Made by a program: the position numbers and the translations under genes | The notes under the pieces: model-generated | The model's input: the letters and a program-made list of their open reading frames with translations, nothing else | Told to the model about the DNA's origin: nothing | The model's database searches: none | Assembly: GCF_039533685.1 (NCBI RefSeq) | Contig: NZ_BAAATZ010000013.1 | Location: forward strand, 192,983 to 256,982 | Source of the DNA: Actinocorallia aurantiaca | GTDB lineage: Bacteria > Actinomycetota > Actinomycetes > Streptosporangiales > Streptosporangiaceae | Length of the DNA stretch: 64,000 nucleotides | Direction: 5' to 3' | Shown here: piece by piece, positions 1 through 8,650 of the stretch | How the letters are laid out: each line of letters opens with the position of its first letter | How positions within the stretch are numbered: position 1 is the stretch's first letter

Positions 1-347
1 ATGATGCGCTTGGACTCGCGCTCGGCGTCGTGGCGGATCTGCTGTCCGGCGCGCTCGGCGTCGGCGATCTTCTCCTTCGCCTCGTCCTCGGCCAGGTTGA
101 TGATCTGGCGGAGCCGCTCGCTGAGATCGTCCCCGGTGGGGCGGCGCGCCTCGCGCACCTCCACCATCTCCCGGCGGGTGCGCTCCACGTCGTCCAGGGC
201 CCGCTGGAGCCGGGCCTCGAGGTCCCGGATCTGGTTCTGGTAGCGGATGATCATTTCGTCGACCTGACGGCGGTTGTAGCCGCGCATCACGATCTCGAAC
301 TGTTCTTCTTTGAGGAGATTGGGAAGGATCTCTGCTTCGTTGCTCAT
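1..347 (-). CDS. DivIVA-domain coiled-coil protein (N-terminal part; runs off the left edge)
   Basis: The gene reads leftward from an ATG at 347 and only its first 115 codons are present. The protein begins MSNEAEILPNLLKEEQFEIV and is followed by MRGYNRRQVDEMI at about residues 21-33, which resembles the RGY...VD signature of the DivIVA N-terminal domain. From about residue 35 it is a charged, Gln/Arg/Glu-rich heptad-like stretch that reads as coiled coil. DivIVA-domain proteins are membrane-curvature-sensing scaffolds for polar growth and division; actinomycetes also have related filament-forming coiled-coil proteins, and the missing C-terminus prevents choosing between them. It is divergent from the carbonic anhydrase-like gene at 657. 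No function beyond a cytoskeletal or scaffold role can be read from this fragment. Confidence 0.75.
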   Translation of the reverse strand, partial: MSNEAEILPNLLKEEQFEIVMRGYNRRQVDEMIIRYQNQIRDLEARLQRALDDVERTRREMVEVREARRPTGDDLSERLRQIINLAEDEAKEKIADAERAGQQIRHDAERESKRI

Positions 348-656
348 GGTGCCTAAGGGGGTCGGCCCCGTGACCGGGGGGCTGCTGATGTTTCAGGAGG
401 GGCTGGGGTGCACCCCTGATTGCGGGACGTCGACCCGACTCTGGTCCGGTCCGGCCCGATCGCGCAACCGGAACGACGGTTCTCGCGAGAATTGGCCGCT
501 GTTCACCCCGTTTTCTCGCCCGTATAGACGGGTCTTCCGGTTATGTCAGGCGGAGGCTTCCTTCCTGCGGGTACCGGGGGGAGGGGGGTGGAATCGTCTC
601 CGGTCCGGGCGGGCCCGGCGGAGACTCCTCCGCCCTGAACAGACAGAATACGGTTC
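348..656. other. Divergent intergenic region, no gene seen
   Basis: These 309 bases separate the leftward DivIVA-like gene from the rightward carbonic anhydrase-like gene. They hold a 12-bp palindrome at 480-491, a short CCCGT/ACGGG hairpin at 519-532 and no convincing reading frame. Promoters for both genes should lie here, but I could not place -35/-10 pairs with confidence. Confidence 0.5.
480..491. promoter_or_regulatory. Perfect 12-bp palindrome TTCTCGCGAGAA
   Basis: TTCTCGCGAGAA is self-complementary over all 12 bases and lies in the region shared by two divergent promoters, 133 bases from the leftward start and 166 from the rightward one. The form suits a homodimeric repressor or activator. 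I cannot assign it to a named regulator, and it could occur by chance in GC-rich DNA. Confidence 0.3.
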
Positions 657-1178
657 ATGACGTTCTTGGGCGCACTCGGCGCATACCAGCCTCGAATTCA
701 CCCCACCGCATGGATCGCCCCGGGCGCCGTGGTGGTCGGGAAGGTGACCCTCGGCCGCGACTCCAGTGTCTGGTACGGCTCGGTCCTGCGGGCCGACGCC
801 GAGGAGGTCGTCGTCGGAGACGAGTGCAACATCCAGGACCTGTCCTGCATGCACTCCGACCCCGGGCTGCCCGCCGTTCTGGAGGACGGGGTCTCGCTCG
901 GGCACAAGGCGATGGTCCACGGCGCGTACGTCGAGACCGGCGCGCTCATCGGCATCGGCGCGATCGTGCTCAACGGCGCGCGGATCGGGGCCCGCACCCT
1001 GGTGGCGGCGGGTGCGCTGGTCACCCCCGGCAAGAAGTTCCCCTCCGGGGTGCTGGTCGCGGGCGCTCCGGCCAAGGTGGTGCGGGAACTGAACGACGAC
1101 GACCTCGCCGGGCTGAAATTCACCTCCAGCGTGTACGTGGAGAAGGCGGAACAGCACCGCGGCGCCGACTGGAAATGA
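657..1178 (+). CDS. Gamma-carbonic anhydrase-like hexapeptide-repeat protein
   Basis: A 173-residue protein made largely of left-handed beta-helix hexapeptide repeats, with small and aliphatic residues recurring every six positions (for example GALIGIGAIVLNGARIG near residues 100-116). This is the usual size of the gamma-carbonic anhydrase/PaaY/YrdA family. Candidate zinc ligands are the His of SCMHSDPG and the two His of GHKAMVHG, matching the three-histidine pattern of Cam-type enzymes, so zinc binding and CO2 hydration are plausible. Many family members have no measured activity. A strong hairpin begins two bases after the stop, so the gene appears monocistronic. The ATG at 657 agrees with the start of the conserved region. 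Confidence 0.85.
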   Translation: MTFLGALGAYQPRIHPTAWIAPGAVVVGKVTLGRDSSVWYGSVLRADAEEVVVGDECNIQDLSCMHSDPGLPAVLEDGVSLGHKAMVHGAYVETGALIGIGAIVLNGARIGARTLVAAGALVTPGKKFPSGVLVAGAPAKVVRELNDDDLAGLKFTSSVYVEKAEQHRGADWK

Positions 1179-1179
1179 T

Positions 1180-1215
1180 CAATGGTCCGGCTTTCCGGGA
1201 ACAGCCGGACCATTG
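1180..1215 (+). terminator. 13-bp perfect stem-loop after the carbonic anhydrase-like gene
   Basis: CAATGGTCCGGCT (1180-1192) pairs perfectly with AGCCGGACCATTG (1203-1215) around a 10-base loop. It starts two bases after the stop of the upstream gene and has no clear T-tract, as is common in actinomycetes. Because the TTG at 1213 lies inside this stem, it is a poor candidate start for the next gene. Confidence 0.75.
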
Positions 1216-1234
1216 AACAAGGCGGTCAATTACG

Positions 1235-4200
1235 ATGTGCGAGTGGCATGGGGACCAGGACCGGGTGATTCTCGGCGAGAAGACCTGTTCAGCGCCGCGG
1301 AGCGCGAGATCAGGGCGGTGGTCTCCGCGGGCTGGTGGCCCACCGCGCGGGCCGGGCAGCGCGAGCACGCCCTCGCGGGCCATGTCATCGAGCTGCCCGA
1401 CGCCACCCAGTGGCTGTTCGGGGCGTGGGCGCGCTGGTACCGCAAGCACCCGGGCGACACGCAGTGGTACCTGTGCCCGCCGCCGTACGCCACGGTCGTC
1501 CGGCGTTCGGGCAGGACCGCGGCGCCCTCGGCGGGGCTGCCCCCGCACGTCGTCCCGCTCGGCCCCGACTTCAACGTCTCCTCGCCCGCCGCGCTGCCGT
1601 TCGTCGGCGCCGACCTGTCGCAGCTGACCGGGCGGGTCCGGGCCACCGTGGAGTCGGCCGCGGCGCTGCCCGCCTCCGACTTCCCCAAGCCGGCCGAGAA
1701 CACCCCGCGCTGGCTGGCCGACTTCTCCCCCGAGGTCCCCAACACGGTCGCGGCCTGCTGGGGCGTCATGCTCTGGTGCGCCTCGGCCCCCGTCTTCGAC
1801 GCCCAGCGGGACGCCGACCTCCTGGCCCTGTGGGAGCCCTACCGCGTCGCCCCGCTGCCCCGCATCGAGGGGCCGCGCTGGCTGACCCCGCCGACGCTGG
1901 AGGAGCTCGTCTCCCTGTACGTCGAGCGGCTGCGCGCGCACAACGTCCAGGCGGCCGTCGTCATCCTGCGCACCATGTGGGCGACGGCCTCCGCGCTGCG
2001 CGACGAGCCGCGGTTCACCGCCCGCGCCGACGCGCTGCTGGCCATCCTCAACGTCACGCTGTCCGATCCCCAGCAGGACTACGGGGCGCTGCCGCACGGC
2101 GACGCCGCCGTCGCCCAGCTGTGGATCACCCGCTGCCCGCCGAACCTCAGCCCCGGGCTGCGCGCCGAGAGCTCGCCGGGCGACGGGTTCCGGCACCTCT
2201 TCTACGACCTGGCCGGATGCCTGGTGCCGGCCGCGGGCGAGCCGGGCGACCCCGCGTTCGTGGAGCCCCGGCTGATCGCGGCCTCGATGCTCGCCACCGA
2301 CCTGGCGATCGTCCGGCAGGACGTCGTCACCGAGGTCACCCGCTGGCTCGACCCGGAGATCCGCTTCACCGTCCAGGCGATGATCTCCCAGCCGGGCCAC
2401 CCGCTGCGCCGCAGGTTCTGGCCGATCGACCAGCGGCTGCCGCAGCAGCTGCGCGACGGCACCGCGGGCAACCGCGAGGAGCTGCTGGCCGTCCTCTTCT
2501 CGGTGGCGCTGTCCTGGTGCCGCCTGGGCGGCGGCATCCCGGCCCGGCCGCGCGGCTTCCCCGCGCCGGTCGCGGTGCTGGCCGAGCTGATCGGGCTGGA
2601 GCGGGCCACCGCCACCACCCCGGCCGCCGTCCCGCCGCCCCCGCCCCAGCAGTGGGGAGCACAGCCTCCGCAGCAGCAGTGGGGAGCGCCGCCGGTCCAG
2701 CCCGGACAGGAGGCCGCGCAGCCCCCCGCGCCCGGCTGGGGAGCCCAGCCTGGCCGGCCCGGCCAGGAGGCGGCGCAGGCGCCCGCGCCCGGCTGGGGAG
2801 CGCAGCCCGGCCAACCCGGCCAACCCGGTCAGGAGGCGGCACAGCCTTCCGCGCCCGGGTGGGGGGCCCAGCCCGTCCCGCCCGGCTCCGAGGGGCGGCA
2901 GCCCGCCGCACAGGGGCAGCAGTGGGGCGCCCAGCCGCCGGACCAGCGCACCGCGCGCGCGGAGTTCGGTTCGGACGGGCGGCTCGTCGTGCCCGGCGCG
3001 CACGGCCAGGGAGCGCCGCCCGCCGAGCCTGCGGCCCACGGGGAGCAGGCGGCGCCGTTCGGAGCGCCGGGAGCGTCCTACCAGNNNNNNNNNNNNNNNN
3101 NNNNNNNNNNNNNACCGGCGGCCGGCGGCCCGCGGCCCAGCGCGGCCCCACCGCGGACGAACTGGCCCAGCAGGCGGGCAAGGTGTTCGGCAAGGCCTGG
3201 GGCCGGGCCCGCAAGCTCGGCGGACGGCTGCTGGGCGGCGGGGAGCAGGACGACGTGCACTCCACCGGTCCGCTGGGCTTCGACCAGCCCGACGGTCCCC
3301 GCCAGCCTCCGATGCCCTCGCCCGGGGTCGAGCCCGCCGAACGCAGGCCGCCGGTGGCCGAGCACGGCACCCGGATCATGTCCGAGACGATGGTCGGCGA
3401 CTTCCTGGACTACGCGCCGCTGCCCGCCCGCCCCGTCGACGACATCGCCCCGCCCGCGCAGGCGCCCGGCGAGGTGCCGACGGTGACCCGGCGCGGTGTC
3501 ACGTTCGTGTACGGGCCGGAGGCGGACGCCGAGGCCTTCCTCGACGCGCTGCCCGTCCCCGGCATCGCCCTGGACGCCACCCAGGTGGCGGCGCGGCCAG
3601 GGCGGCCCCCCGTGACGGGACGGCCTCCCGCGACGATGCTGGACCAGAGCGCGGCGGCGCTGCTCGACGCCTCGGCCACGGTGCTGGACGCGTCGGGGGC
3701 CCCCGCGTCGTTCGACCCGGGGGCGACGATGCTCGACGGGCCTCCGCCCGAGGTGCCGACCAGGCCGGACCAGGGGCGGGACTTCGACCCGAACGCCACG
3801 ATGATGGACCAGGGCGCCGGACGCCAGGTGGACCCGAACGCGACCGTGTTCGACCAGGGCGCCGGACGCCCCGTCGACCTGAACGCCACGATGATGGACC
3901 AGGGCGGAGCCCGTCCCGCGGGCCCTCCGGCGACCATGCTCGACCAGGGCGGCCCCGCCGGACCTTCGGGCCCGGCGGCGGTCTCGGTGCTGCTGGTCGG
4001 CGCCCCGCACACCGGGCAGCGCCGGTTCGCCCGCATGATCGCGGGGATCGTCGGCGACGGCCTGCTGCACGTCACCGACGCCGAGGAGCTGCGCGGCCTG
4101 GCGCTGGAACGGCTGGCGACGCTCTTCGACCAGCCGGGATCCGTCCAGCTGCTGGAACGGCTGGACGCCGCCGTGCTGGACGCCCAGGACCCCCGGGTCT

Positions 4201-5399
4201 TCCTCCGGACGCTGCGCACGGTGCGGGCCAGGGCCCGCACCCCGATGATCACCACCTGCGACCCGCGCTCGTTCCGGCGCTTCGCCAGGGAGTACCCGGA
4301 GCTGGAGCGCACGTTCCGGGTCTTCCACCTGCCGGAGCTGCGGGACGTCGAGGAGCGCACCACCCTGCTGCGGGTGCTCGCCGACGAGCGGCGGGCCTCG
4401 CTGGACACGGTCGCCTGGGACACCGCGCGCGAGGACCTCACCCGGCTGCGCGGCCCCGGCGACCTGACCGGGGCCCGGCTCGTCGAGGCCTACCTGGACC
4501 GCGCCTACCAGCGCGCGCTGGGCCGGGGCGGCGGGGCCAGGGACAGGGTCGTGCTCCAGGCGCAGGACTTCGCCGGCGTCCCCGAGACGATCGAGCCCGC
4601 GCTGCGGCCCGCGGGGGACGTGGACGGCTACCTGGAGACCCTGCACCAGATGATCGGCCTCGAGGAGGTCAAGGCCGAGGTGGACCGGCTGGCCGCCGAG
4701 GCCGACGAACCGGTCAACCTGGTCTTCGAGGGGCCGCCGGGGACGGGCAAGGCCACCGTCGCCGGGATCATCGGCGGCGTCTTCGGCGTGCTGGGCGTCC
4801 TGCCTTCAGGGCACCTCATCCAGTGCCGTCCCGAGCACCTGCTGGGACGCGACGGGCTGGAGACGGAGCTGCGCACCGCCGCGATGGTGCAGCAGGCCGA
4901 GGGCGGCGTGCTGCTGGTGCAGCAGGCCGAGAGGCTCACCCCCGAGGCGGTCGCCGAGCTGTTCCGCGGCTTCCGCGAGCACCCCTACCAGCTGGTGCTG
5001 GCCGGCCGGGACCTCGGTGACTTCCTGCGCGCCAACCCCGACATCGAGGCGACCTTCCTGAAGCTGGACTTCGCGCCGCCGACCGACCGGGAACTGGTGC
5101 AGCTGTTCACCAGGCTCGCCGAGGCCAAGCTGTACGTGGTCGAGGAGGAGCTGAGGGTGGAGCTGATGACCCGGATCGCCACGGCCAGGGAGGCCGAGGA
5201 CGGGGACTTCGCGTACGGGCGGACCATCCACCGCTGGTTCGACGAGACGGTGGCGCGCCAGGCCCGGAGGCTGGCGGGGCTGGTCGGGGCGGACGCCATG
5301 ACCGCGGCGCGGCTGACCAGCCGCGACCTGCCGGAATCGGGTCTGGAGCGCATCCTGGGCGAGCTCAACCAGACGCTGAGGGCCGAGCCGGAGCACTGA
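1235..5399 (+). CDS. Very large EccA/CbxX-like AAA+ protein with two degenerate ATPase modules; interrupted by N gap and probable frameshift
   Basis: Rightward gene of roughly 1390 codons, broken by the N run at 3085-3113; the frame differs on the two sides. From the N-terminus: an unrecognised domain of about 460 residues (to about 2600); a Pro/Gln/Gly-rich linker with WGAQP and PGQEAAQ repeats; the gap; a linker with seven A-T-x-x-D motifs (3627-3944); then two AAA-like modules. The first has a broken P-loop (GAPHTGQRR, from about 3990). The second has an intact Walker A, GPPGTGK at 4731-4751, but its Walker B reads GGVLLVQQAERL, with the acidic DE pair replaced by QQ. The layout recalls EccA/CbxX ATPases of type VII secretion, but ATP hydrolysis is doubtful. 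Start: the ATG at 1235 has good codon use for 17 codons in a different frame from the rest; a missing base near 1284 would join them. GTG 1237 or 1243 in the main frame are alternatives. Confidence 0.7.
2638..2950 (+). repeat. In-frame Pro/Gln/Gly repeats (WGAQP, PGQEAAQ)
   Basis: The linker of the large AAA+ protein contains QQWGAQP, QQWGAPP and then several units of the form PGQEAAQ-PAPGWGAQP. Nucleotide repeats of roughly 60-70 bases recur here, just before the run of N, so the gap is probably an assembly failure in repetitive sequence. Confidence 0.8.
3085..3113. other. Assembly gap (29 N)
   Basis: There are 29 undetermined bases inside the AAA+ gene. The coding frame before the gap (1213-phase) and after it (1335-phase) differ, so the true length of the missing piece is not 29, or an indel lies nearby. 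The repeats upstream make a larger missing repeat block possible. Confidence 0.99.
3627..3944 (+). repeat. Seven A-T-[MV]-[LMF]-D motifs, mostly at 15-residue spacing
   Basis: Threonine codons at 3633, 3678, 3726, 3798, 3843, 3888 and 3933 each sit in the pattern A-T-M/V-L/M/F-D (PATMLD, SATVLD, GATMLD, NATMMD, NATVFD, NATMMD, PATMLD). Spacings are 15, 16, 24, 15, 15 and 15 residues. Phospho-Thr with Asp at +3 is a known ligand type for some FHA domains, so these look like potential phosphorylation/FHA docking sites; this function is inference. Confidence 0.8.
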
Positions 5400-5562
5400 C
5401 CCCGGGGGGGTCCTTCCGGGCCGCCGTTCCGGCCCCAGATCTGACTACCGGCACGCCAACGTGAATAGTCCTCGGGTAGCCCGCATGGGTCATGGGAACT
5501 TTTGCGACCGGCCAGTAGCCTGTACGCGGGTGTGTGGGGCCGGATGAACGGAGGTGGACGCG

Positions 5563-5727
5563 GTGCGCCTTTCGGAACTCGATCGACGTCTGCACGACGA
5601 CGTGGCGCTGGGAGAGATCGAGCTGTACGCGGAGCTGCTGAGCGCGGTCGCGACGGCGGAGCGGCCGCTCACCGAGGCCGAGATAGACATCGTGCTCGGC
5701 GTGTGCGCCGAGCCGGTCTACGACTGA
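5563..5727 (+). CDS. Small hypothetical protein (54 aa)
   Basis: A 54-residue acidic protein starting MRLSELDRRLHDDVALGEIE and ending CAEPVYD. GTG 5563 is preferred because GGAGG at 5550-5554 lies eight bases upstream; GTG 5554 is in frame but overlaps that Shine-Dalgarno sequence. Codon use is strongly G/C at third positions (with one ATA), consistent with a real gene. It is mostly predicted helix with a leucine-rich first half and a C-terminal helix-turn-like segment. I do not recognise the family. It lies between the AAA+ gene and a bidirectional terminator, so it is probably a single-gene unit with a promoter in 5400-5550, where I found no clear consensus. Confidence 0.6.
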   Translation: MRLSELDRRLHDDVALGEIELYAELLSAVATAERPLTEAEIDIVLGVCAEPVYD

Positions 5728-5753
5728 CCGAGACCCTCGTCCGACACGTGAAG

Positions 5754-5783
5754 AAGCCCGTCCGGGAGAACCCGGGCGGGCTT
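5754..5783. terminator. Bidirectional terminator between the small gene and pit
   Basis: AAGCCCGTCCGGG (5754-5766) pairs with CCCGGGCGGGCTT (5771-5783), with one mismatch, across a four-base AGAA loop. It lies between two converging genes whose stops are at 5727 (rightward) and 5801 (leftward), so it can serve both. Confidence 0.75.
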
Positions 5784-5800
5784 CGTCGTATCCGCGGGGA

Positions 5801-6961
5801 TCAGACCCCGAAGATCTTGAACACCGTGAAGACCAGTGCCGCCATCAGGCCGGCCGCCGGCAGCGTCAGCACCCATGCCATGAGGATGTTGCCCGCGACC
5901 CCCCAGCGCACCGCCGACAGCCGCTTGGTCGCGCCCACACCCATGATCGCCGAGGAGATCACGTGGGTGGTGGAGATCGGCGCGTGGAACCCGATGGCCG
6001 CCACGTAGAGGATGGACGCGGCGGTGGCCTCGGCCGCGAACCCCTTCGGCGGATCGAGCTCGATCACCCGGCGGCCCAGCGTGCGCATGATGCGCCAGCC
6101 GCCCGCGTAGGTGCCCAGTGACAGCGCGGACGCGCTGACGAAGATCACCCAGACCGGCACGTGGTCGGCGTGGGCCTGGTGCCCGGTGGCGACCAGCGCC
6201 AGCACGATCACGCCCATGGTCTTCTGCGCGTCCTGCAGGCCGTGCCCGAACGCCATGGCGGCGGCCGAGGCGGACTGCACGATGCGGAAGCCCCGGCTGA
6301 CCCGGGCGGGCTTGGCCCGCCGGAACAGCCACAGAATGATCACCATGAAGAGGTAGCCCAGCGCGAAGCCCGCGAACGGCGAGATGATCATCGGGATGAC
6401 GACCTTCTCCAGCACCTTGTCCCAGCCGACCGTGGTGGCGGCGGCCACGCCCGCTCCGACCAGCCCTCCGATCAGCGCGTGGGACGAGGAGGAGGGAAGC
6501 CCGAACCACCAGGTGATGAGGTTCCAGATGATGGCTCCGGCCAGCGCGGCGAACACCACGGCCAGGCCGCTGAGCCCCTGCAGGTCGGGCAGGATGTCGG
6601 CGATCGTCTTGGCGACTCCGACGCCGACGAACGCGCCGAGCAGGTTCATGATGGCGGCCATCATCAGTGCCGCCCGCGGTGTCAGCGCCCGGGTGGACAC
6701 CGAGGTGGCGATGGCGTTGGCCGCGTCGTGGAAGCCGTTGGTGTAGTCGAAGCCCAGGGCGATGGCGACCACGGCCACCAGGGCGAAGGTCTCCACGGAG
6801 GGGCCCAGCGTCAGGATCGTGATGACACCGGCCACCAGGGCGACGAGAGCGCCGCCCATGGAGACGTAGGTGCTCAGCCGGTTCTGCTTCTGCTGAGGCT
6901 TGTCCAGATCATGACCGACCTGTACCGCGTCGATCAGTTTCTGAGGGTCCTCCACGGTCAT
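5801..6961 (-). CDS. pit: Low-affinity inorganic phosphate transporter, PiT family
   Basis: A 386-residue integral membrane protein with about ten hydrophobic segments. It shows both halves of the PiT signature: GFHDAANAIATSVSTRAL in the N-terminal repeat (near residues 76-93) and GFHAPISTTHVISSAIMGVG in the C-terminal repeat, plus the GLPSSSSHALIGGL motif. PiT proteins carry phosphate (often as a metal-phosphate complex) driven by the proton gradient. It overlaps the upstream DUF47 gene by four bases (ATGA at 6958-6961), so the two are translationally coupled. The first 25 residues are a hydrophilic cytosolic lead. It shares the leftward direction with pstSCAB but lies beyond the pst terminator and is a separate unit. 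Confidence 0.93.
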   Translation of the reverse strand: MTVEDPQKLIDAVQVGHDLDKPQQKQNRLSTYVSMGGALVALVAGVITILTLGPSVETFALVAVVAIALGFDYTNGFHDAANAIATSVSTRALTPRAALMMAAIMNLLGAFVGVGVAKTIADILPDLQGLSGLAVVFAALAGAIIWNLITWWFGLPSSSSHALIGGLVGAGVAAATTVGWDKVLEKVVIPMIISPFAGFALGYLFMVIILWLFRRAKPARVSRGFRIVQSASAAAMAFGHGLQDAQKTMGVIVLALVATGHQAHADHVPVWVIFVSASALSLGTYAGGWRIMRTLGRRVIELDPPKGFAAEATAASILYVAAIGFHAPISTTHVISSAIMGVGATKRLSAVRWGVAGNILMAWVLTLPAAGLMAALVFTVFKIFGV

Positions 6962-7575
6962 GATTCCTTGACCGCGATGGTCTCGATGGTGTTGGCGACT
7001 TGCTCGAACGCGTCGGCCGCGTCCTCCAGGCGGTCGATGACCTCCTTGAGCTTCATCACCTCCAGGGGCTCGTACTCGCCGCCGAAGAGGTGGGCCAGCA
7101 GCTTGCGGTAGATCTGGTCGGCCTGGTTCTCCAGCCGGTTGATCTCGATCCAGTACTCGTTGAGCTCGCGCATCGCCTTGAGCCGGGGCATCGCCTCGGC
7201 GGTCAGCTCGGCGGCACGTTCCAGAACCTCCACCTGCCGGATGACGTCCGGTGGCAGCGCCTTGATCTTGTAGAGGACGACCAGGTCGGCGGCCTCCTCC
7301 ATGTGGTCCATCACGTCGTCGAGGCGGGACGCCAGGTCGTAGATGTCCTCACGGTCGAACGGGGTGATGAAGCTCTCGTTGAGCCGGTGCATGATCGCGT
7401 GAGTGCACTCGTCGCCCGCGTGTTCGCAGGCGCGCATCTTCTCCGCGATGGCCCCCCGGTCTGCGCCGTCGCTGATGAGTTCCACGAGCAGCCGGGCTCC
7501 GGTGACGAGATTGTTCGCGGAGTCCGCGAACAAGTCGTAGAAGCCGTCTTCACGCGGCGTGAGACGCAATCGCAC
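6958..7575 (-). CDS. DUF47 (PhoU-like) accessory protein of the Pit transporter
   Basis: A 205-residue all-helical protein typical of the DUF47/PhoU-like family, which is usually encoded immediately before pit. Acidic metal-binding-type segments are visible (EHAGDECTHAIMHRL near residues 50-64 and SRLDDVMDHMEEAADL near 85-100), arranged like the E/D-rich helices that hold metal clusters in PhoU-like proteins. The proposed role is control of Pit activity. The start is GTG 7575, with AGGAGAG correctly placed upstream. The promoter should lie in 7576-7790; some TTCA/TTCAC elements occur at 7621-7648, but their spacing does not make a convincing PHO box. Confidence 0.88.
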   Translation of the reverse strand: MRLRLTPREDGFYDLFADSANNLVTGARLLVELISDGADRGAIAEKMRACEHAGDECTHAIMHRLNESFITPFDREDIYDLASRLDDVMDHMEEAADLVVLYKIKALPPDVIRQVEVLERAAELTAEAMPRLKAMRELNEYWIEINRLENQADQIYRKLLAHLFGGEYEPLEVMKLKEVIDRLEDAADAFEQVANTIETIAVKES

Positions 7576-7789
7576 GTTTCTCTCCTAGTGCGGGAACTAT
7601 CCGCAGCGATCGTAGGTGTAGTTCAACCGTATGACGAACTTTCACCTGTTTTTTTCCGGCGAGTCACCACCTCCTCTCCTGATGGTTGCCGTTGATCAAC
7701 TCGCGTACACCCTTCGGGAAGGGGGTTTTCGCTGGTCATCGGACCTCCGGGACAGGCGATGAGAACCTTATGAGAACAACCCCGTACGG

Positions 7790-7828
7790 CGACACAGGGC
7801 CCCACCCGGAGGGGGTGGGGCCCTGTGT
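7790..7828 (-). terminator. Strong terminator hairpin of the pst operon
   Basis: CGACACAGGGCCCCACCC (7790-7807) is followed within a few bases by its exact reverse complement ending at 7828. An 18-bp GC-rich stem lies 21 bases beyond the pstB stop at 7849, placed to end leftward transcription. Confidence 0.88.
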
Positions 7829-7848
7829 CGGGATCCGTGCCGGAGGGG

Positions 7849-8625
7849 TCAGCCGAAACGGCCGGTGATGTAATCCTCGGTCGCCTTCTCCGCGGGATTG
7901 GTGAAGATCTTCGAGGTCTCGTCCAGCTCGATGAGCTTGCCGGGCCTGCCCGTGCCCGCGATGTTGAAGAAGGCGGTGCGGTCGGAGACGCGGGCCGCCT
8001 GCTGCATGTTGTGCGTCACGATGACGATCGTGTACTGCGACTTGAGCTGGGCGATGAGGTCCTCGATCGCCAGGGTGGAGATGGGGTCGAGCGCCGAGCA
8101 GGGCTCGTCCATCAGCAGCACCTGCGGCTGGACCGCGATGGCGCGGGCGATGCACAGCCGCTGCTGCTGGCCGCCGGACAGGCCCGCTCCCGGCTTGTCC
8201 AGCCGGTCCTTCACCTCGTTCCACAGGTTGGCGCCCTTCAGGGAGGACTCGACGACCCCGTCGAGGTCGCTCTTGCGCTTGACCCCGTTGAGCTTCAGGC
8301 CCGCCGCCACGTTGTCGTAGATGGACATCGTGGGGAAGGGGTTGGGCCGCTGGAAGACCATGCCGACCACCCGGCGGACCGCCACCGGGTCGATCTTCTC
8401 CCCGTAGAGGTCCTGGTCGTCCAGCATGACCCTGCCCTCGACCCGGGCGCCCGGGATGACCTCGTGCATGCGGTTGAGCGTGCGCAGGAAGGTCGACTTG
8501 CCGCAGCCGGACGGGCCGATGAAGGCCGTGACCGAGCGGGGCTCGATGGTCATCGAGACGTTCTCGACGGCCAGGAAGCCGCCGTAGTAGGCGTTGAGGT
8601 CGGAGACCTCGATCCGCTTCGCCAT
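7849..8625 (-). CDS. pstB: Phosphate ABC transporter ATP-binding protein PstB
   Basis: A 258-residue ABC ATPase. Walker A is GPSGCGKSTFLRT, the signature is LSGGQQQRLCIARA, Walker B is VLLMDEPCSALDP and the switch His is in VTHNMQQAARVSD, all intact. The length and the N-terminal MAKRIEVSDLNAYYGG are those of PstB, which energises high-affinity phosphate import through PstC/PstA. The start is ATG 8625; an in-frame extension to 8688 overlaps the end of pstA and lacks family similarity. It lies 25 bases downstream of pstA and ends the operon. Confidence 0.96.
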   Translation of the reverse strand: MAKRIEVSDLNAYYGGFLAVENVSMTIEPRSVTAFIGPSGCGKSTFLRTLNRMHEVIPGARVEGRVMLDDQDLYGEKIDPVAVRRVVGMVFQRPNPFPTMSIYDNVAAGLKLNGVKRKSDLDGVVESSLKGANLWNEVKDRLDKPGAGLSGGQQQRLCIARAIAVQPQVLLMDEPCSALDPISTLAIEDLIAQLKSQYTIVIVTHNMQQAARVSDRTAFFNIAGTGRPGKLIELDETSKIFTNPAEKATEDYITGRFG

Positions 8626-8650
8626 GGTTCGGTGTTGCTCCGTTCTTCTC

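Noticed and set aside
1213..1234. TTG 1213 as the start of the AAA+ gene
   Set aside because: It lies inside the perfect terminator stem of the upstream gene, lacks a Shine-Dalgarno sequence and the following codons have poor third-position G/C.
7590..7680. PHO box before the DUF47-pit operon
   Set aside because: GTTCA and TTCACC words are present but on the wrong spacing (19 bases) and without an 11-base direct repeat.
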